Positions 1 through 7,724 of a stretch of DNA of 34,445 nt are shown piece by piece. The translations under genes were made by a program, and so were the position numbers. Within the stretch, counting starts at the first letter, position 1. The number at the start of each line of letters is the position of its first letter. The notes beneath the pieces were generated by a model that searched no databases, was not told where the DNA came from, and saw only the letters and a program-made list of their open reading frames with translations. Source of the DNA: Geodermatophilus sp. DF01-2 (GTDB lineage: Bacteria; Actinomycetota; Actinomycetes; Mycobacteriales; Geodermatophilaceae); NCBI RefSeq assembly GCF_004571065.1, contig NZ_SPQN01000049.1:1-34445 (forward strand), given 5' to 3'.

Positions 1-1362
1 CGGCCGGCCGCCCGGACGGGGCCGGCCGCCCGGCCGGCCGCCGCCGTCGTCCCGCCGCCTGTGCCCGAGCCGGTGCCCGTGCCCGACTGGGTGCACGAGC
101 CCGAGTTCAGCACCGGACCGATCACCTCCCGTGAGGAGGCGATCGCCGAGGTGCTGCGCGCGGCCCTGGCGCACGACACCTCCGATGCGGCGCTGACCCA
201 GCTGCTGCGCGGCGTGCTGGCCGGTTCCTCGCAGGCCGAACACGGCGCGGCCGGCGAAGAGGAGTGGGGTGACGCCTTCGCGGAGGCACACACCGCCGAG
301 ATCCCCGTCTGGGTCGACGCGACCGCCGAGGCCGACGAGTGGGAGGCCGAGGTCCTGGCCCCGACCGCCAGCGACCCCGCTCCGCTGCCGGTCGACGCCA
401 CCACCGTCCTGCCGCCGCTGTCGCTGCTACCGCCGCCCGCACCGGGCACCGCACTCGCCGTCCCCCCGCTGCTGTCGCGCCCGCCGGTGCCGACGGCGAC
501 CGGCCGCCCGGGGCAGATGGTCGCCCACGTCTCCGGTCCCACCGCCGAGGCCCGGCTGGCCACCGTGACCCGGCTGCCCGTGGACAAGCGCGCCGCCGCC
601 TGGCGCCGCTCCGCCCCGATGGTCGTCCCGTCGGTCCGCGGTCGGTCGACGCCCGGCGGGAACGGCGGTCCGCTGCCCGGCGCGGCGGAGGACGCCCTCG
701 TCTGCGAGCTGCTCGAGCTCGGCGTGCCCGAGCGGCTGCTCGGCGACGACTTCGCCGTCGAGGTGTCCCGGCTGGGCACCTACGCCGCGCTGACCCGCGC
801 GCTGGCCGCCGGCCTGCCGGCCGCCCCCGCGCTGCCCTCCGGCGCGGGTGAGGTGCTGCTCGTCGTCGGGCCCGGCGTCGAGGCCCTCGGTGCCGCGCGG
901 TCGCTGGCCGCCTCGCTGCGGCTGGACGGCGAGCAGTTGCAGTGGGCCTCCCGTGGCGACCTGGCCAGCCTGGCTCCGCGGGGCAACCGGATCACCGGCA
1001 TCGACACCGCCCTGGAGCGCAGGCAGGAGGCGGACCGGTCGAGCACGCTGACGATCGTCGCGGTCGACGTCCCGCTGCGCGCCGGTGGCGGGGCGTGGCT
1101 CGAGCAGATGCTCGCGGTCTTCACGCCGGCTGCCGTGTGGGCGGTCGTCGAGGCCACCCGCAAGCCCGAGGACGTCGGCCCGTGGCTGGACGCGCTGCCC
1201 CGCGTGGACGCGCTCATGGTCCAGGACACCGACCTGACCGCCGACCCGGCCGCGGTCCTCGCCCGTACCTCCACGCCCGTGGCCCTCCTGGACGGCGCAC
1301 GGGCGACCGCCCACCGCTGGGCCTCGCTGCTCTGCGAGCGGCTGGAGAGCTCGGGGGCATGA
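1..1362 (+). CDS. Hypothetical Pro/Ala-rich protein, 5' end outside window
   Basis: I do not recognise this family. The frame is open from base 1, so the gene probably starts upstream; the first usable start inside the window is GTG at 61 (433 residues). Three parts are visible, numbered from that GTG. The N-terminal part holds a short helical motif (REEAIAEVLRAALAHDTSDAA, about residues 24-44). A long Pro/Ala/Val-rich low-complexity linker follows. The C-terminal domain of about 170 residues begins LLVVGPGVEALGAARSLAASL, which looks like a Rossmann or SRP/FlhF/ParA-type nucleotide fold. Its first loop lacks the GK(S/T) of a working P-loop, so nucleotide hydrolysis is doubtful. The stop overlaps the ATG of the next small membrane gene (ATGA), which implies translational coupling. 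The function is unknown. Confidence 0.75.
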   Translation, partial: RPAARTGPAARPAAAVVPPPVPEPVPVPDWVHEPEFSTGPITSREEAIAEVLRAALAHDTSDAALTQLLRGVLAGSSQAEHGAAGEEEWGDAFAEAHTAEIPVWVDATAEADEWEAEVLAPTASDPAPLPVDATTVLPPLSLLPPPAPGTALAVPPLLSRPPVPTATGRPGQMVAHVSGPTAEARLATVTRLPVDKRAAAWRRSAPMVVPSVRGRSTPGGNGGPLPGAAEDALVCELLELGVPERLLGDDFAVEVSRLGTYAALTRALAAGLPAAPALPSGAGEVLLVVGPGVEALGAARSLAASLRLDGEQLQWASRGDLASLAPRGNRITGIDTALERRQEADRSSTLTIVAVDVPLRAGGGAWLEQMLAVFTPAAVWAVVEATRKPEDVGPWLDALPRVDALMVQDTDLTADPAAVLARTSTPVALLDGARATAHRWASLLCERLESSGA

Positions 1363-1583
1363 GCCCGCTGCGCTGGGACGTGCTCGGAGTGTCGTTCGTC
1401 CTGGCCCTGCCGGTCATGGCCCTGGGCCTGCGCGGCGACCTCGGCACGGAGGACGTCGTCGCGCGGCTGCCGTGGTGCCTGGCGGCCGGCTGGGGTGCGG
1501 TGGCGCTGCTGCGCTGGGCCGCCACCCCGCGCCCGCCCGCCCGCCGACTCCCCGCCGAGGACGACCCCGCCCCGCCCACCTGA
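1359..1583 (+). CDS. Small two-helix membrane protein (74 aa)
   Basis: The start ATG overlaps the upstream stop codon by four bases (ATGA), so the two genes are probably co-translated. Two hydrophobic stretches are visible, about residues 8-25 (VLGVSFVLALPVMALGL) and 38-53 (RLPWCLAAGWGAVALL), joined by an acidic loop and followed by a Pro-rich, charged tail. This fits a small two-pass membrane protein with a cytoplasmic tail. I do not recognise a named family. Coupling to the upstream gene is the only functional hint. Confidence 0.65.
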   Translation: MSPLRWDVLGVSFVLALPVMALGLRGDLGTEDVVARLPWCLAAGWGAVALLRWAATPRPPARRLPAEDDPAPPT

Positions 1584-1614
1584 CCCGCCGGGTTTGCGCC
1601 GCTGTCCACAGATC

Positions 1615-1628
1615 TGACGGGACCGTCA
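1615..1628. promoter_or_regulatory. Inverted repeat upstream of the AbiEi-like gene
   Basis: TGACGG-GA-CCGTCA is a perfect 6+2+6 inverted repeat lying 60 bases before ATG 1688 and 48 before the alternative GTG 1676. AbiEi-type antitoxins are known to repress their own promoters by binding inverted repeats, so this is a plausible autoregulatory operator. That role is inferred from position and symmetry only. Confidence 0.3.
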
Positions 1629-1687
1629 TCGGCACCGCGCCGCACGACCACTCTCGGGTCCATGCGCACTCAGCCGTGGCCCGAGTT

Positions 1688-2581
1688 ATGCTCCGCCGCT
1701 CCGACGCCCTCGCGGACGGCATGTCGGATGACGAGCTCTCGCGCATGGTGCGCCGGGGCGAGCTCGCCCGACTGCAGCGAGGGACCTACCTGCAGGACGC
1801 CGCAACTCTGTCGGGCACGGCTCGGCACTCGGCGATCGTGGCGGCGACGGTCGCCGGCCTGCGCGTGTCCGCCGTGGTGAGTCACGTCTCCGCGGCCGTC
1901 CTGCACGGACTCCCGCTCTGGAACGTTCGCCTCGACCGCGTACACGTGATCCGGCAGCCACCGGCGAACGGCAGCGGCACCCGGCGGGTACACCTGCACG
2001 TGGCCCGGTTGTCCGACGAGGAGGTCACCGTGGTGGCCGGAGTCGCGGTCACCGACCTCACCCGCACGACGGTGGACGTGGCGCGCAGTCTCCCGTTCGA
2101 ACAGGCCGTCGTCATCGCGGATGCCGCCCTGGCCACTGAGAAGAGGACCCGGGAACAGCTGAGAGCGTGTCTGTCCGGCATGGGCGCCATCCCGGGTGCC
2201 CGTCGCGCTGCTCACGTCGTCTCTTTCGCGGACGGCCGCAGCGAGAGCGTCGGGGAGAGCCGCAGCCGGGTGCTGATGAGGCGGCTCGGCCTGCCGGCAC
2301 CCGATCTCCAGGTGCGTCTGCGGCGCCCGGACGGCACCGAGATCGCACGCTGCGATTTCGGCTGGCGCGACCACCGCACCGTGGCCGAATTCGACGGGCG
2401 GGTCAAGTACGGTCGCCTGCTGCGTCCAGGGCAGGCGCCGGGAGACGCGGTCTTCGAGGAGAAGATCCGCGAGGACGCCCTCCGCGACGGCGGCTGGAAG
2501 GTCGCGCGCTGGACGTGGGGCGACCTCGACGGCCAACGGGTGGTGGGCGACCGGCTGAGACGGGCCTTCGCCCGGCCATGA
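1688..2581 (+). CDS. AbiEi-type antitoxin-domain protein with nuclease-like C-terminus
   Basis: The N-terminus (LRRSDALADGMSDDELSRMV, then LARLQRGTYL) is the winged-helix segment typical of actinobacterial 'type IV toxin-antitoxin AbiEi antitoxin domain' proteins. The C-terminal third carries CDFGW (about 222-226) and EFDGRVKY (about 234-241), then EEKIREDALRDGGWKVARWTW. This is the DUF559/Vsr-like arrangement seen in these proteins and resembles a PD-(D/E)XK fold. No AbiEii nucleotidyltransferase toxin lies next to it, so it is an orphan; such orphans are common in high-GC actinobacteria and their role is unclear. ATG 1688 gives 297 residues. GTG 1676 is in frame and possible. Neither has a strong ribosome-binding site. 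It is convergent with phoH2, with a palindromic repeat element between them. Confidence 0.75.
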   Translation: MLRRSDALADGMSDDELSRMVRRGELARLQRGTYLQDAATLSGTARHSAIVAATVAGLRVSAVVSHVSAAVLHGLPLWNVRLDRVHVIRQPPANGSGTRRVHLHVARLSDEEVTVVAGVAVTDLTRTTVDVARSLPFEQAVVIADAALATEKRTREQLRACLSGMGAIPGARRAAHVVSFADGRSESVGESRSRVLMRRLGLPAPDLQVRLRRPDGTEIARCDFGWRDHRTVAEFDGRVKYGRLLRPGQAPGDAVFEEKIREDALRDGGWKVARWTWGDLDGQRVVGDRLRRAFARP

Positions 2582-2586
2582 CCACA

Positions 2587-2656
2587 GTCTTGCGGTGTTC
2601 CCCTCGCTCTTGCGGCGGTGCAGGACCGCCGGAGCGGGAGGAACACCGCAAGAGCG
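2587..2656. repeat. Four-unit palindromic repeat element, copy A
   Basis: The convergent junction holds a long imperfect hairpin. The outer arms CTTGCGGTGTTCC (2589-2601) and GGAACACCGCAAG (2640-2652) are perfect complements. The inner arms CGGCGGT and ACCGCCG flank GCAGG. It reads as two direct and two inverted versions of a unit close to CGCTCTTGCGGTG. The same architecture recurs at 22581-22652, also between convergent genes. It could act as a bidirectional terminator or a REP-like dispersed element. Confidence 0.7.
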
Positions 2657-2718
2657 GGACGGGCGCCGGCGCCCCCCTGCAACGTTCCGCCGCGAGCCTA
2701 CGAGCGGCGGGACCCTGC

Positions 2719-2731
2719 AGGGGGTCCTTGG
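2719..2731 (-). repeat. Post-stop motif after phoH2
   Basis: On the minus strand the phoH2 stop is followed by CAAGGACCCCCT. The same string at the same distance follows the threonine ammonia-lyase stop (26760-26772). Here it sits in a GGACCC-TGCAGG-GGGTCC hairpin (2710-2727), so it may help end transcription. Confidence 0.45.
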
Positions 2732-4027
2732 TCAGCGCGGGAGGTCCTCCAGCATCTCGGTGACCAGCGCGGCGATCGGCGAGCGCTCCGAGCGGGTCAG
2801 CGTCACGTGTGCGAACAGCGGGTGCCCCTTGAGCTGCTCCACCACCGCGGCGACGCCGTCGTGCCGGCCGACCCGCAGGTTGTCCCGCTGGGCGACGTCG
2901 TGGGTGAGCACCACCCGCGACCCCGAACCCAGCCGCGACAGCACGGTCAGCAGCACCCCGCGCTCGAGGGACTGCGCCTCGTCGACGATCACGAACGAGT
3001 CGTGCAGCGACCGCCCGCGGATGTGGGTCAGCGGCAGCACCTCGATGAGGTCGCGCGAGGCGATCTCGTCGAGCACGTCCTTCGAGACCAGCGCGCCCAG
3101 GGTGTCGTACACGGCCTGCGCCCAGGGCGACATCTTCTCGCCCTCGCTGCCGGGCAGGTAGCCGAGCTCCTGCCCTCCGACGGCGTACAGCGGCCGGAAG
3201 ACGACGACCTTCGCGTGCGCCCGCCGCTCCATCACCGACTCCAGGCCCGCGCACAGCGCCAGCGCCGACTTGCCCGTCCCGGCCCGCCCACCCAGCGACA
3301 CGATGCCGATATCCGGGTCCAGCAGCAGGTCCAGCGCGATCCGCTGCTCGGCGGACCGGCCGTGCAGCCCGAAGGCCTCGCGGTCGCCGCGCACCAGGCG
3401 CACGTGCTTGTCCGGCATCACCCGCCCCAGCGCCGAGCCGCGAGGTGAGAGCAGCACCAGCCCGGTGTGCGCCGGCAGCTCGGCCGCGGCCGGCGCGTAC
3501 ACCTCGCCGTCGTCGTAGAGGGCCGAGAGCTCGGCGTCGTCGAGGGAGAGCTCGGCCATCCCGGTCCAGCCGGCGTCGACGGCGTCCAGCGCCCGGTACT
3601 CGTCGGTGTCCAGGCCCACCGCCGCGGCCTTGACCCGCAGCGGCACGTCCTTGGTGACCAGGCAGACGTTGCGGCCCTCGGCGCGCAGGTTGAGCGCGAC
3701 CACCATGATCCGGCTGTCGTTGCTGTCGTTGCGGAAACCGGCCGGCAGCACCGACGGATCGCTGTGGTTGAGCTCGACGTGCAGCGTGCCGCCGTCCTCC
3801 CCGACCGGCACCGGCGCGTCCAGCCGGCCGTGCTTCACCCGCAGGTCGTCGAGCAGCCGCAGCGCCTGGCGGGCGAACCAGCCCAGCTCCGGGTGGTTGC
3901 GCTTGTCCTCGAGCTCCCCGATCACGACGAGCGGGAGGACCACGTCGTGGGCGCCCATCCGCAGCAGGGCACCGGGGTCGGAGAGCAGGACGGAGGTGTC
4001 GAGGACGAACGTGCGACGAGTGTTCAC
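2732..4027 (-). CDS. phoH2: PhoH2: PIN-domain ribonuclease fused to PhoH ATPase/helicase
   Basis: This is a 431-residue protein with the two-domain layout of mycobacterial PhoH2 (Rv1095), which is known to unwind and cleave RNA. The PIN domain opens with FVLDTSVLL (catalytic Asp10) and VIGELED (acidic Glu38), and has a further acidic site near NDSRIMV (103-109). The PhoH ATPase domain has Walker A GRAGTGKS (247-254) and Walker B VIVDEAQ (346-352). The start is GTG 4027, preceded by GGGAG on the minus strand. An ATG further upstream would add about 69 low-complexity residues and is less likely. A TAnnnT hexamer (TACCGT, 4180-4185) upstream could be its promoter. The gene is intact and of normal length. 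Confidence 0.93.
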   Translation of the reverse strand: MNTRRTFVLDTSVLLSDPGALLRMGAHDVVLPLVVIGELEDKRNHPELGWFARQALRLLDDLRVKHGRLDAPVPVGEDGGTLHVELNHSDPSVLPAGFRNDSNDSRIMVVALNLRAEGRNVCLVTKDVPLRVKAAAVGLDTDEYRALDAVDAGWTGMAELSLDDAELSALYDDGEVYAPAAAELPAHTGLVLLSPRGSALGRVMPDKHVRLVRGDREAFGLHGRSAEQRIALDLLLDPDIGIVSLGGRAGTGKSALALCAGLESVMERRAHAKVVVFRPLYAVGGQELGYLPGSEGEKMSPWAQAVYDTLGALVSKDVLDEIASRDLIEVLPLTHIRGRSLHDSFVIVDEAQSLERGVLLTVLSRLGSGSRVVLTHDVAQRDNLRVGRHDGVAAVVEQLKGHPLFAHVTLTRSERSPIAALVTEMLEDLPR

Positions 4028-4259
4028 GGATCGACTCCCGTGGGGCGCAGCACGCGCCCCGGCTCGAAGGTGGCCGGGCCCCGGCCGAGGAGCCGGGTGC
4101 CGGCCCCTCTGGTCGACGAGTTCGTCAGCACCCACCGGGCCTCCCGCGGACGGCGAGGTGAGCTCGCCCTCCACCGCGGACGGTAGGCGCAGCAGCTGAC
4201 AGAACCGCGCCGAGGAGGGGGCGTGTCCCCCCATCGGGGCACCGGACGCACCAGCCGCC

Positions 4260-4430
4260 TCAGCGACGGGGCCGGACGGCGACCAGCACCCACACGAGCG
4301 GGACGAGCAGGACGGGCCACTGCAGCGTCAGGTCGCCCAGCCACCACAGCCCGCCCACGAGCAGCACGGCGAGCCACCCCGCCGTCCACAGGCCCAGGTC
4401 ACGGGCCTCCTCCGGACTGCGTCGCGCCAC
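4260..4430 (-). CDS. Very small membrane protein (56 aa)
   Basis: GTG 4430 begins three bases after the stop of the DUF885 gene, so translation is probably coupled. The product opens with a charged [13 protein letters not shown], then two strongly hydrophobic stretches: about 14-32 ([19 protein letters not shown]) and 37-52 ([17 protein letters not shown]). It ends RPRR. The pattern fits a two-pass hairpin membrane protein with basic termini. No family is recognised. Its small size and Trp/Leu/Val richness are typical of small actinobacterial membrane proteins that automated callers drop. Confidence 0.6.
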   Translation of the reverse strand: MARRSPEEARDLGLWTAGWLAVLLVGGLWWLGDLTLQWPVLLVPLVWVLVAVRPRR

Positions 4431-4433
4431 GTC

Positions 4434-5648
4434 TCAGCCGGTCCGCAGCTCGCCGGCGACGGCGGCCGGGGTGAGCGGCTCGTCGAGCAGCCGGACGAAG
4501 CGGTCGACGACCGGCTGGTCGGCCGGCCGGGCGTCCAGCCAGCGCGAGAGCAGGTCGAAGCCCTCGACATAGGTGGTGATGTAGGTCCGCCACAGCGGGT
4601 GGGTGAGGAAGCGCAGCTGCTGGCGCGCCCGGTCGGCGCTGACCAGCGACCAGCGCTGGATGTAGGCGGCGACCTCGTCCGCGCCGTCACCGCGGTCGTG
4701 CAACAGGACGGCGGCGTCCTGGCGCACCCGGTTGAGCGGCGCAGCCGCCGCAGCGATGTGCTCGGCGAGATGCCCGTCGAAGTGCAGCCCGAGGTCGCCG
4801 AGCACCTCGGCGGCCCACGGCCCCCAGCCGGGGCCGATCGCGGCCTGCACGCCGAGGTCGGCCAGCCCCTCGGCCATGAGGCACTCGGGGGTGTTGACCA
4901 GGAAGACCGTGTGCTCGAGCCGCGAGTCCCGCTCCACCAGCCCGAGTTCCTTGCGGCAGTGCTCGGTGTGATGCCCGGGGTAGGCCTCGTGCGCCACCAG
5001 CTGCGGCAGCTGGCCCAGCCGGTGCGGCAGGTCGGCGTTGATCGCCACGCGGGAGCGGTAGTCGCCCTCGTAGTAGTTGAACCCCGACCACGGCTGGTCG
5101 GTGACCACCTCGTAGCGGACCGTCTCCACCTCGGGCAGCCCGTACGCGCTGCGCACCCGGTCGCGCAGCGCGCTGGAGAGCGCGTGCACCGCCTCGGCCA
5201 GCCGCTCCGGCGGGCACTCCTCGCGGCGCCGATGCGCGGCGTAGCGCTCGGCCAGCGGACCGCTGCCGGGCAGCAGCGCGTCGAGCTCGGCGTGGGCGGC
5301 CGCGTAGGCGGCGGGGTCGCCGAGGGTGAGGTCGACCTGGAAGTAGCTGCGCACCTCGTCGAGGAAGGCGACGGGCTCGCCGCTCATCTTCCGGGCGGTG
5401 CACTCCAGACCGGTGAGCTGACCGCGGAGGAACTCGGTGCGGTCGGCGGGCAGGCCGGCGGCCGGCAGCTCACCGAGCAGCGCGCGGGCCTGGTCGCGCA
5501 GCCCCTGGGGAGTGGGCGCCGGCTCGTCCTCCACCTGGGCCCGGATGCGCCGGTCGCCGGTGTAGGCGTCGACGAAGCCGGACTCCAGCCGGTCGAACCG
5601 CAGCCCCAGACGCACGTACTCCAGGGGGACGTCGAGTGATCGGGCCAT
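4434..5648 (-). CDS. DUF885-family metalloprotein (putative peptidase)
   Basis: This 404-residue protein has the hallmark motif HEAYPGHHTEH at residues 220-230. That is the HExxxGH-like zinc site of the DUF885 family, which is distantly related to gluzincin peptidases such as M32. The C-terminal sequence around MAEGLADLGVQAAIG (about 250-265) matches the family's second conserved block. There is no signal peptide, so it is probably cytoplasmic. The start is ATG 5648 (MARSLDVPLEYV), 13 bases after the prenyltransferase stop; the longer frame upstream is overlap. Its natural substrate is unknown. It lies between the prenyltransferase and a small membrane protein gene, all minus strand, probably one transcript. 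Confidence 0.85.
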   Translation of the reverse strand: MARSLDVPLEYVRLGLRFDRLESGFVDAYTGDRRIRAQVEDEPAPTPQGLRDQARALLGELPAAGLPADRTEFLRGQLTGLECTARKMSGEPVAFLDEVRSYFQVDLTLGDPAAYAAAHAELDALLPGSGPLAERYAAHRRREECPPERLAEAVHALSSALRDRVRSAYGLPEVETVRYEVVTDQPWSGFNYYEGDYRSRVAINADLPHRLGQLPQLVAHEAYPGHHTEHCRKELGLVERDSRLEHTVFLVNTPECLMAEGLADLGVQAAIGPGWGPWAAEVLGDLGLHFDGHLAEHIAAAAAPLNRVRQDAAVLLHDRGDGADEVAAYIQRWSLVSADRARQQLRFLTHPLWRTYITTYVEGFDLLSRWLDARPADQPVVDRFVRLLDEPLTPAAVAGELRTG

Positions 5649-5661
5649 GACGATGAGTTTC

Positions 5662-6441
5662 TCAGCCGCCGAAGCGCCGGTGCCGGGCGGCGTAGGCGCG
5701 CAGCGCACGGAGGAAGTCGACCCGGCGGAAGTCGGGCCAGTAGACGTCGGTGAAGTGGAACTCCGAGTGGGCGGTCTGCCAGAGCAGGAACCCCGACAGC
5801 CGCTGCTCCCCGCTGGTGCGGATCACCAGGTCGGGGTCGGGCTGGCCGCGGGTGTACAGGTGCTCGGCGATGTGCTCGACCTCGAGGACGCCGACGAGCT
5901 CGTCGAGCGTCGTCCCCCGGGCGGCGTGCTCGGTCAGGAGCGAGCGGACGGCGTCGGCGATCTCCCGCCGTCCGCCGTAGCCGACGGCGAGGTTGACCGT
6001 CGCGCCCGGCCGGTCCCGGGTGGTCTCCGCGGCCTGCTTGAGGACGGCGACGGTCTCGGCCGGCAGCAGCTCCAGGGCACCCACCGGGCGCAGCTGCCAG
6101 CGCCGGTCGGGGGCGGCGAGGTCCTCGGCGACGCCCTCGATGATCCGCAGCAGCGGGACCAGCTCGGGCTCGGGTCGGGACAGGTTGTCGGTGGAGAGCA
6201 GGAAGAGGGTGACCACCTCGACGCCGGCCTCGTCGCACCAGCCGAGGAACCCGGCGATCTTGTCGGCGCCGCGGCGGTGACCCGCATTCGGGTCCTCGAG
6301 GCCGATCGCCCGCGCCCACCGCCGGTTGCCGTCGACGATCACCCCGACGTGCCGCGGGATCGCGGCGCCCTCGAGCGCCCGCGCCAGCCGCCGCTCGTAG
6401 ACGACGGTGAGGACGTCGCGGACCCACTGGCGCACCCCCAC
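5662..6441 (-). CDS. Short-chain cis-prenyltransferase (Z-FPP synthase type)
   Basis: This is a UppS-superfamily enzyme that condenses isopentenyl diphosphate with an allylic diphosphate in the cis configuration. Family motifs seen are HVGVIVDGNRRWAR (31-44, Mg-binding Asp37), AGHRRGADKI, and RTSGEQRLSGFLLWQTAHSE near the C-terminus. At 259 residues, and in this gene neighbourhood, it resembles M. tuberculosis Rv1086, the omega,E,Z-farnesyl diphosphate synthase feeding decaprenyl phosphate synthesis, more than the longer Rv2361c type. Specificity cannot be read from sequence alone. GTG 6441 is chosen because a TAGGGT hexamer lies 8 bases upstream, as in leaderless transcripts. GTG 6435 is the alternative. 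The longer frame upstream runs through repeats. Confidence 0.9.
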   Translation of the reverse strand: MGVRQWVRDVLTVVYERRLARALEGAAIPRHVGVIVDGNRRWARAIGLEDPNAGHRRGADKIAGFLGWCDEAGVEVVTLFLLSTDNLSRPEPELVPLLRIIEGVAEDLAAPDRRWQLRPVGALELLPAETVAVLKQAAETTRDRPGATVNLAVGYGGRREIADAVRSLLTEHAARGTTLDELVGVLEVEHIAEHLYTRGQPDPDLVIRTSGEQRLSGFLLWQTAHSEFHFTDVYWPDFRRVDFLRALRAYAARHRRFGG

Positions 6442-6449
6442 GGTGGGTA

Positions 6450-6455
6450 ACCCTA
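6450..6455 (-). promoter_or_regulatory. -10 hexamer for leaderless prenyltransferase mRNA
   Basis: TAGGGT (consensus TAnnnT) ends 8 bases before GTG 6441, with no Shine-Dalgarno sequence between. This spacing puts the transcript start at or next to the start codon. Confidence 0.5.
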
Positions 6456-6484
6456 GAAGGACTCCGTGCCCCCCACCGCTCGCG

Positions 6485-6650
6485 GGCTCGCGGCGAGCCT
6501 CTGGACGGGGCCGCCCTGCCCCCACCGAGAAGGACCCCGTCCTACCCACCCTTCGGAGAAGGACCCCGTCCTCCTCGCAGGCTCGCGGCGAGCCTCTGGA
6601 CGAGGCCGCCCCGGAACGGGGCCGCGACGGGGCCCTGCAGGGGGCCATCC
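6485..6650. repeat. Intergenic direct-repeat cluster
   Basis: Most of the gap between the divergent prenyltransferase and PAQR genes is repeats. GGCTCGCGGCGAGCC plus the following CTCTGGACG occurs at 6485-6507 and 6580-6602; it contains a GGCTCG-CGG-CGAGCC hairpin, and GGCCGCCC follows each copy. GAGAAGGACCCCGTCCT occurs at 6527-6543 and 6556-6572. A GGGCCCTGCAGGGGGCC palindrome-like stretch lies near 6630-6646. No gene is visible here. Confidence 0.75.
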
Positions 6651-6704
6651 GGGCTGCCAGGGAGGTCACAGCCGGCTTCCGTCGCAGCGCTCCCTACGCC
6701 TGCG

Positions 6705-6710
6705 TAACCT
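6705..6710 (+). promoter_or_regulatory. -10 hexamer for leaderless PAQR mRNA
   Basis: TAACCT (TAnnnT) ends 6 bases before ATG 6717, and no ribosome-binding site is present. This is the spacing expected for leaderless transcription in actinobacteria. Confidence 0.5.
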
Positions 6711-6716
6711 CGGCGC

Positions 6717-7529
6717 ATGAGTGCCCTTCCCGACGAGCGCGGCCCGGTGCGGGTCGAGGCCGACGGCGCCGAGATCGAGGCACCTCCGCAGCAGGCGGTG
6801 CACGCCGTCCTCGAGGAAGGCGAGCGGGTCGAGCAGACCTGGACACCCGAGGACTTCCGCGACAACGACTGGGACCACCCCGACACCCGGCCGCGGATGC
6901 GCGGCTGGCTGCACCTGTTCTCCTTCTTCGGCGCGATCGTCGCCGGCGCCGTGCTCATCCCGCTGGGGTCGGTGCTCGGCGCCCGCGCCGGCTTCTCGGT
7001 CGCCGTCTACTGCGCGACCATCTGCGGCCTGTTCGGCGTGAGTGCGCTCTACCACCGGCGCCGCTGGTCACCCCGCGGCTGGAAGCTCATGAAGCGGCTC
7101 GACCACTCGATGATCTTCCTGTTCATCGCCGGCACCTACACGCCGTTCTCGCTGCTGGCGGTCGACCAGCCGACCGGCTACTGGGTCCTCGCCGGTGTCT
7201 GGGCCGGCGCGCTCGCCGGCGTCTCGCTCAAGCTCACCTGGCCGACCGCCCCCCGCTGGGTCGGCGTGCCCCTCTACATCGGGCTGGGCTGGGTCGCCGT
7301 CTTCATCCTCACCGACATCCTGCAGATCGCCGGGGTGACCTCGCTGGTGCTGCTGGCCGTCGGCGGGGTGCTCTACACGCTCGGCGGGGTGGCCTACGCG
7401 GTCAAGCGGCCGAACCCGTGGCCCGGCGTCTTCGGTTACCACGAGGTCTTCCACGCGATGACCGTCGTGGCCGCGATCTGCCACTACATCGCCGTCTACT
7501 TCGCGATGTACTCGAGCCCTTTCGTCTGA
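6717..7529 (+). CDS. PAQR / hemolysin III family membrane protein (TrhA-like)
   Basis: This 270-residue protein has a charged cytoplasmic N-terminus of about 60 residues and then roughly seven hydrophobic segments. The PAQR signature is complete: SALYHRRRW, LDHSMIFLFIAGTYTP after the second and third helices, and HEVFHAMTVVAAICHY in the last helices. The conserved His/Asp positions are those that bind zinc in family structures. Bacterial members (YqfA/TrhA) affect membrane fluidity homeostasis; the hemolysin name is historical. In M. tuberculosis the equivalent is Rv1085c, next to the Z-FPP synthase Rv1086, and the same pair is divergent here. Start ATG 6717 agrees with the TAACCT promoter hexamer. 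Confidence 0.92.
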   Translation: MSALPDERGPVRVEADGAEIEAPPQQAVHAVLEEGERVEQTWTPEDFRDNDWDHPDTRPRMRGWLHLFSFFGAIVAGAVLIPLGSVLGARAGFSVAVYCATICGLFGVSALYHRRRWSPRGWKLMKRLDHSMIFLFIAGTYTPFSLLAVDQPTGYWVLAGVWAGALAGVSLKLTWPTAPRWVGVPLYIGLGWVAVFILTDILQIAGVTSLVLLAVGGVLYTLGGVAYAVKRPNPWPGVFGYHEVFHAMTVVAAICHYIAVYFAMYSSPFV

Positions 7530-7593
7530 CCTCTGGTCAGACACCGCGGCCACGTGCCGTTCCCCGGTTGCGTTGAGCCCTCCCCGACCGACG

Positions 7594-7692
7594 TCGGGAG
7601 ACCCTCCGGGCCTCCGCTCCGCGGCTGGCGCCGCGGTTCCCTCCTCGGCTCACGTCCCGTCCGCCTTCGGCGGGACCCTCCGGGGCCCCCGC
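7594..7692. repeat. GGGAGACCCTCCGGG-type repeat, two degenerate copies
   Basis: The convergent gap between PAQR and the reductase gene holds TCGGGAGACCCTCCGGGCC at 7594-7612 and a diverged GGGACCCTCCGGGGCC at 7672-7687. Each is followed about 30 bases later or less by CGGCTGGCGCCGCG (7622-7635 and 7704-7717), so the region looks like an old tandem duplication of about 80 bases. A third copy lies at 24805-24828. The remaining sequence shows no gene. Confidence 0.6.
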
Positions 7693-7724
7693 TCAGGCGG
7701 ACCCGGCTGGCGCCGCGTTCGTGG

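Noticed and set aside
4028..4234. N-terminal extension of PhoH2 by about 69 residues
   Set aside because: The extension is low-complexity and unlike the family. GTG 4027 has a ribosome-binding site and leads straight into the PIN domain.
6442..6669. N-terminal extension of the cis-prenyltransferase
   Set aside because: The frame runs through direct repeats with no family similarity. The TAGGGT hexamer supports the start at 6441.
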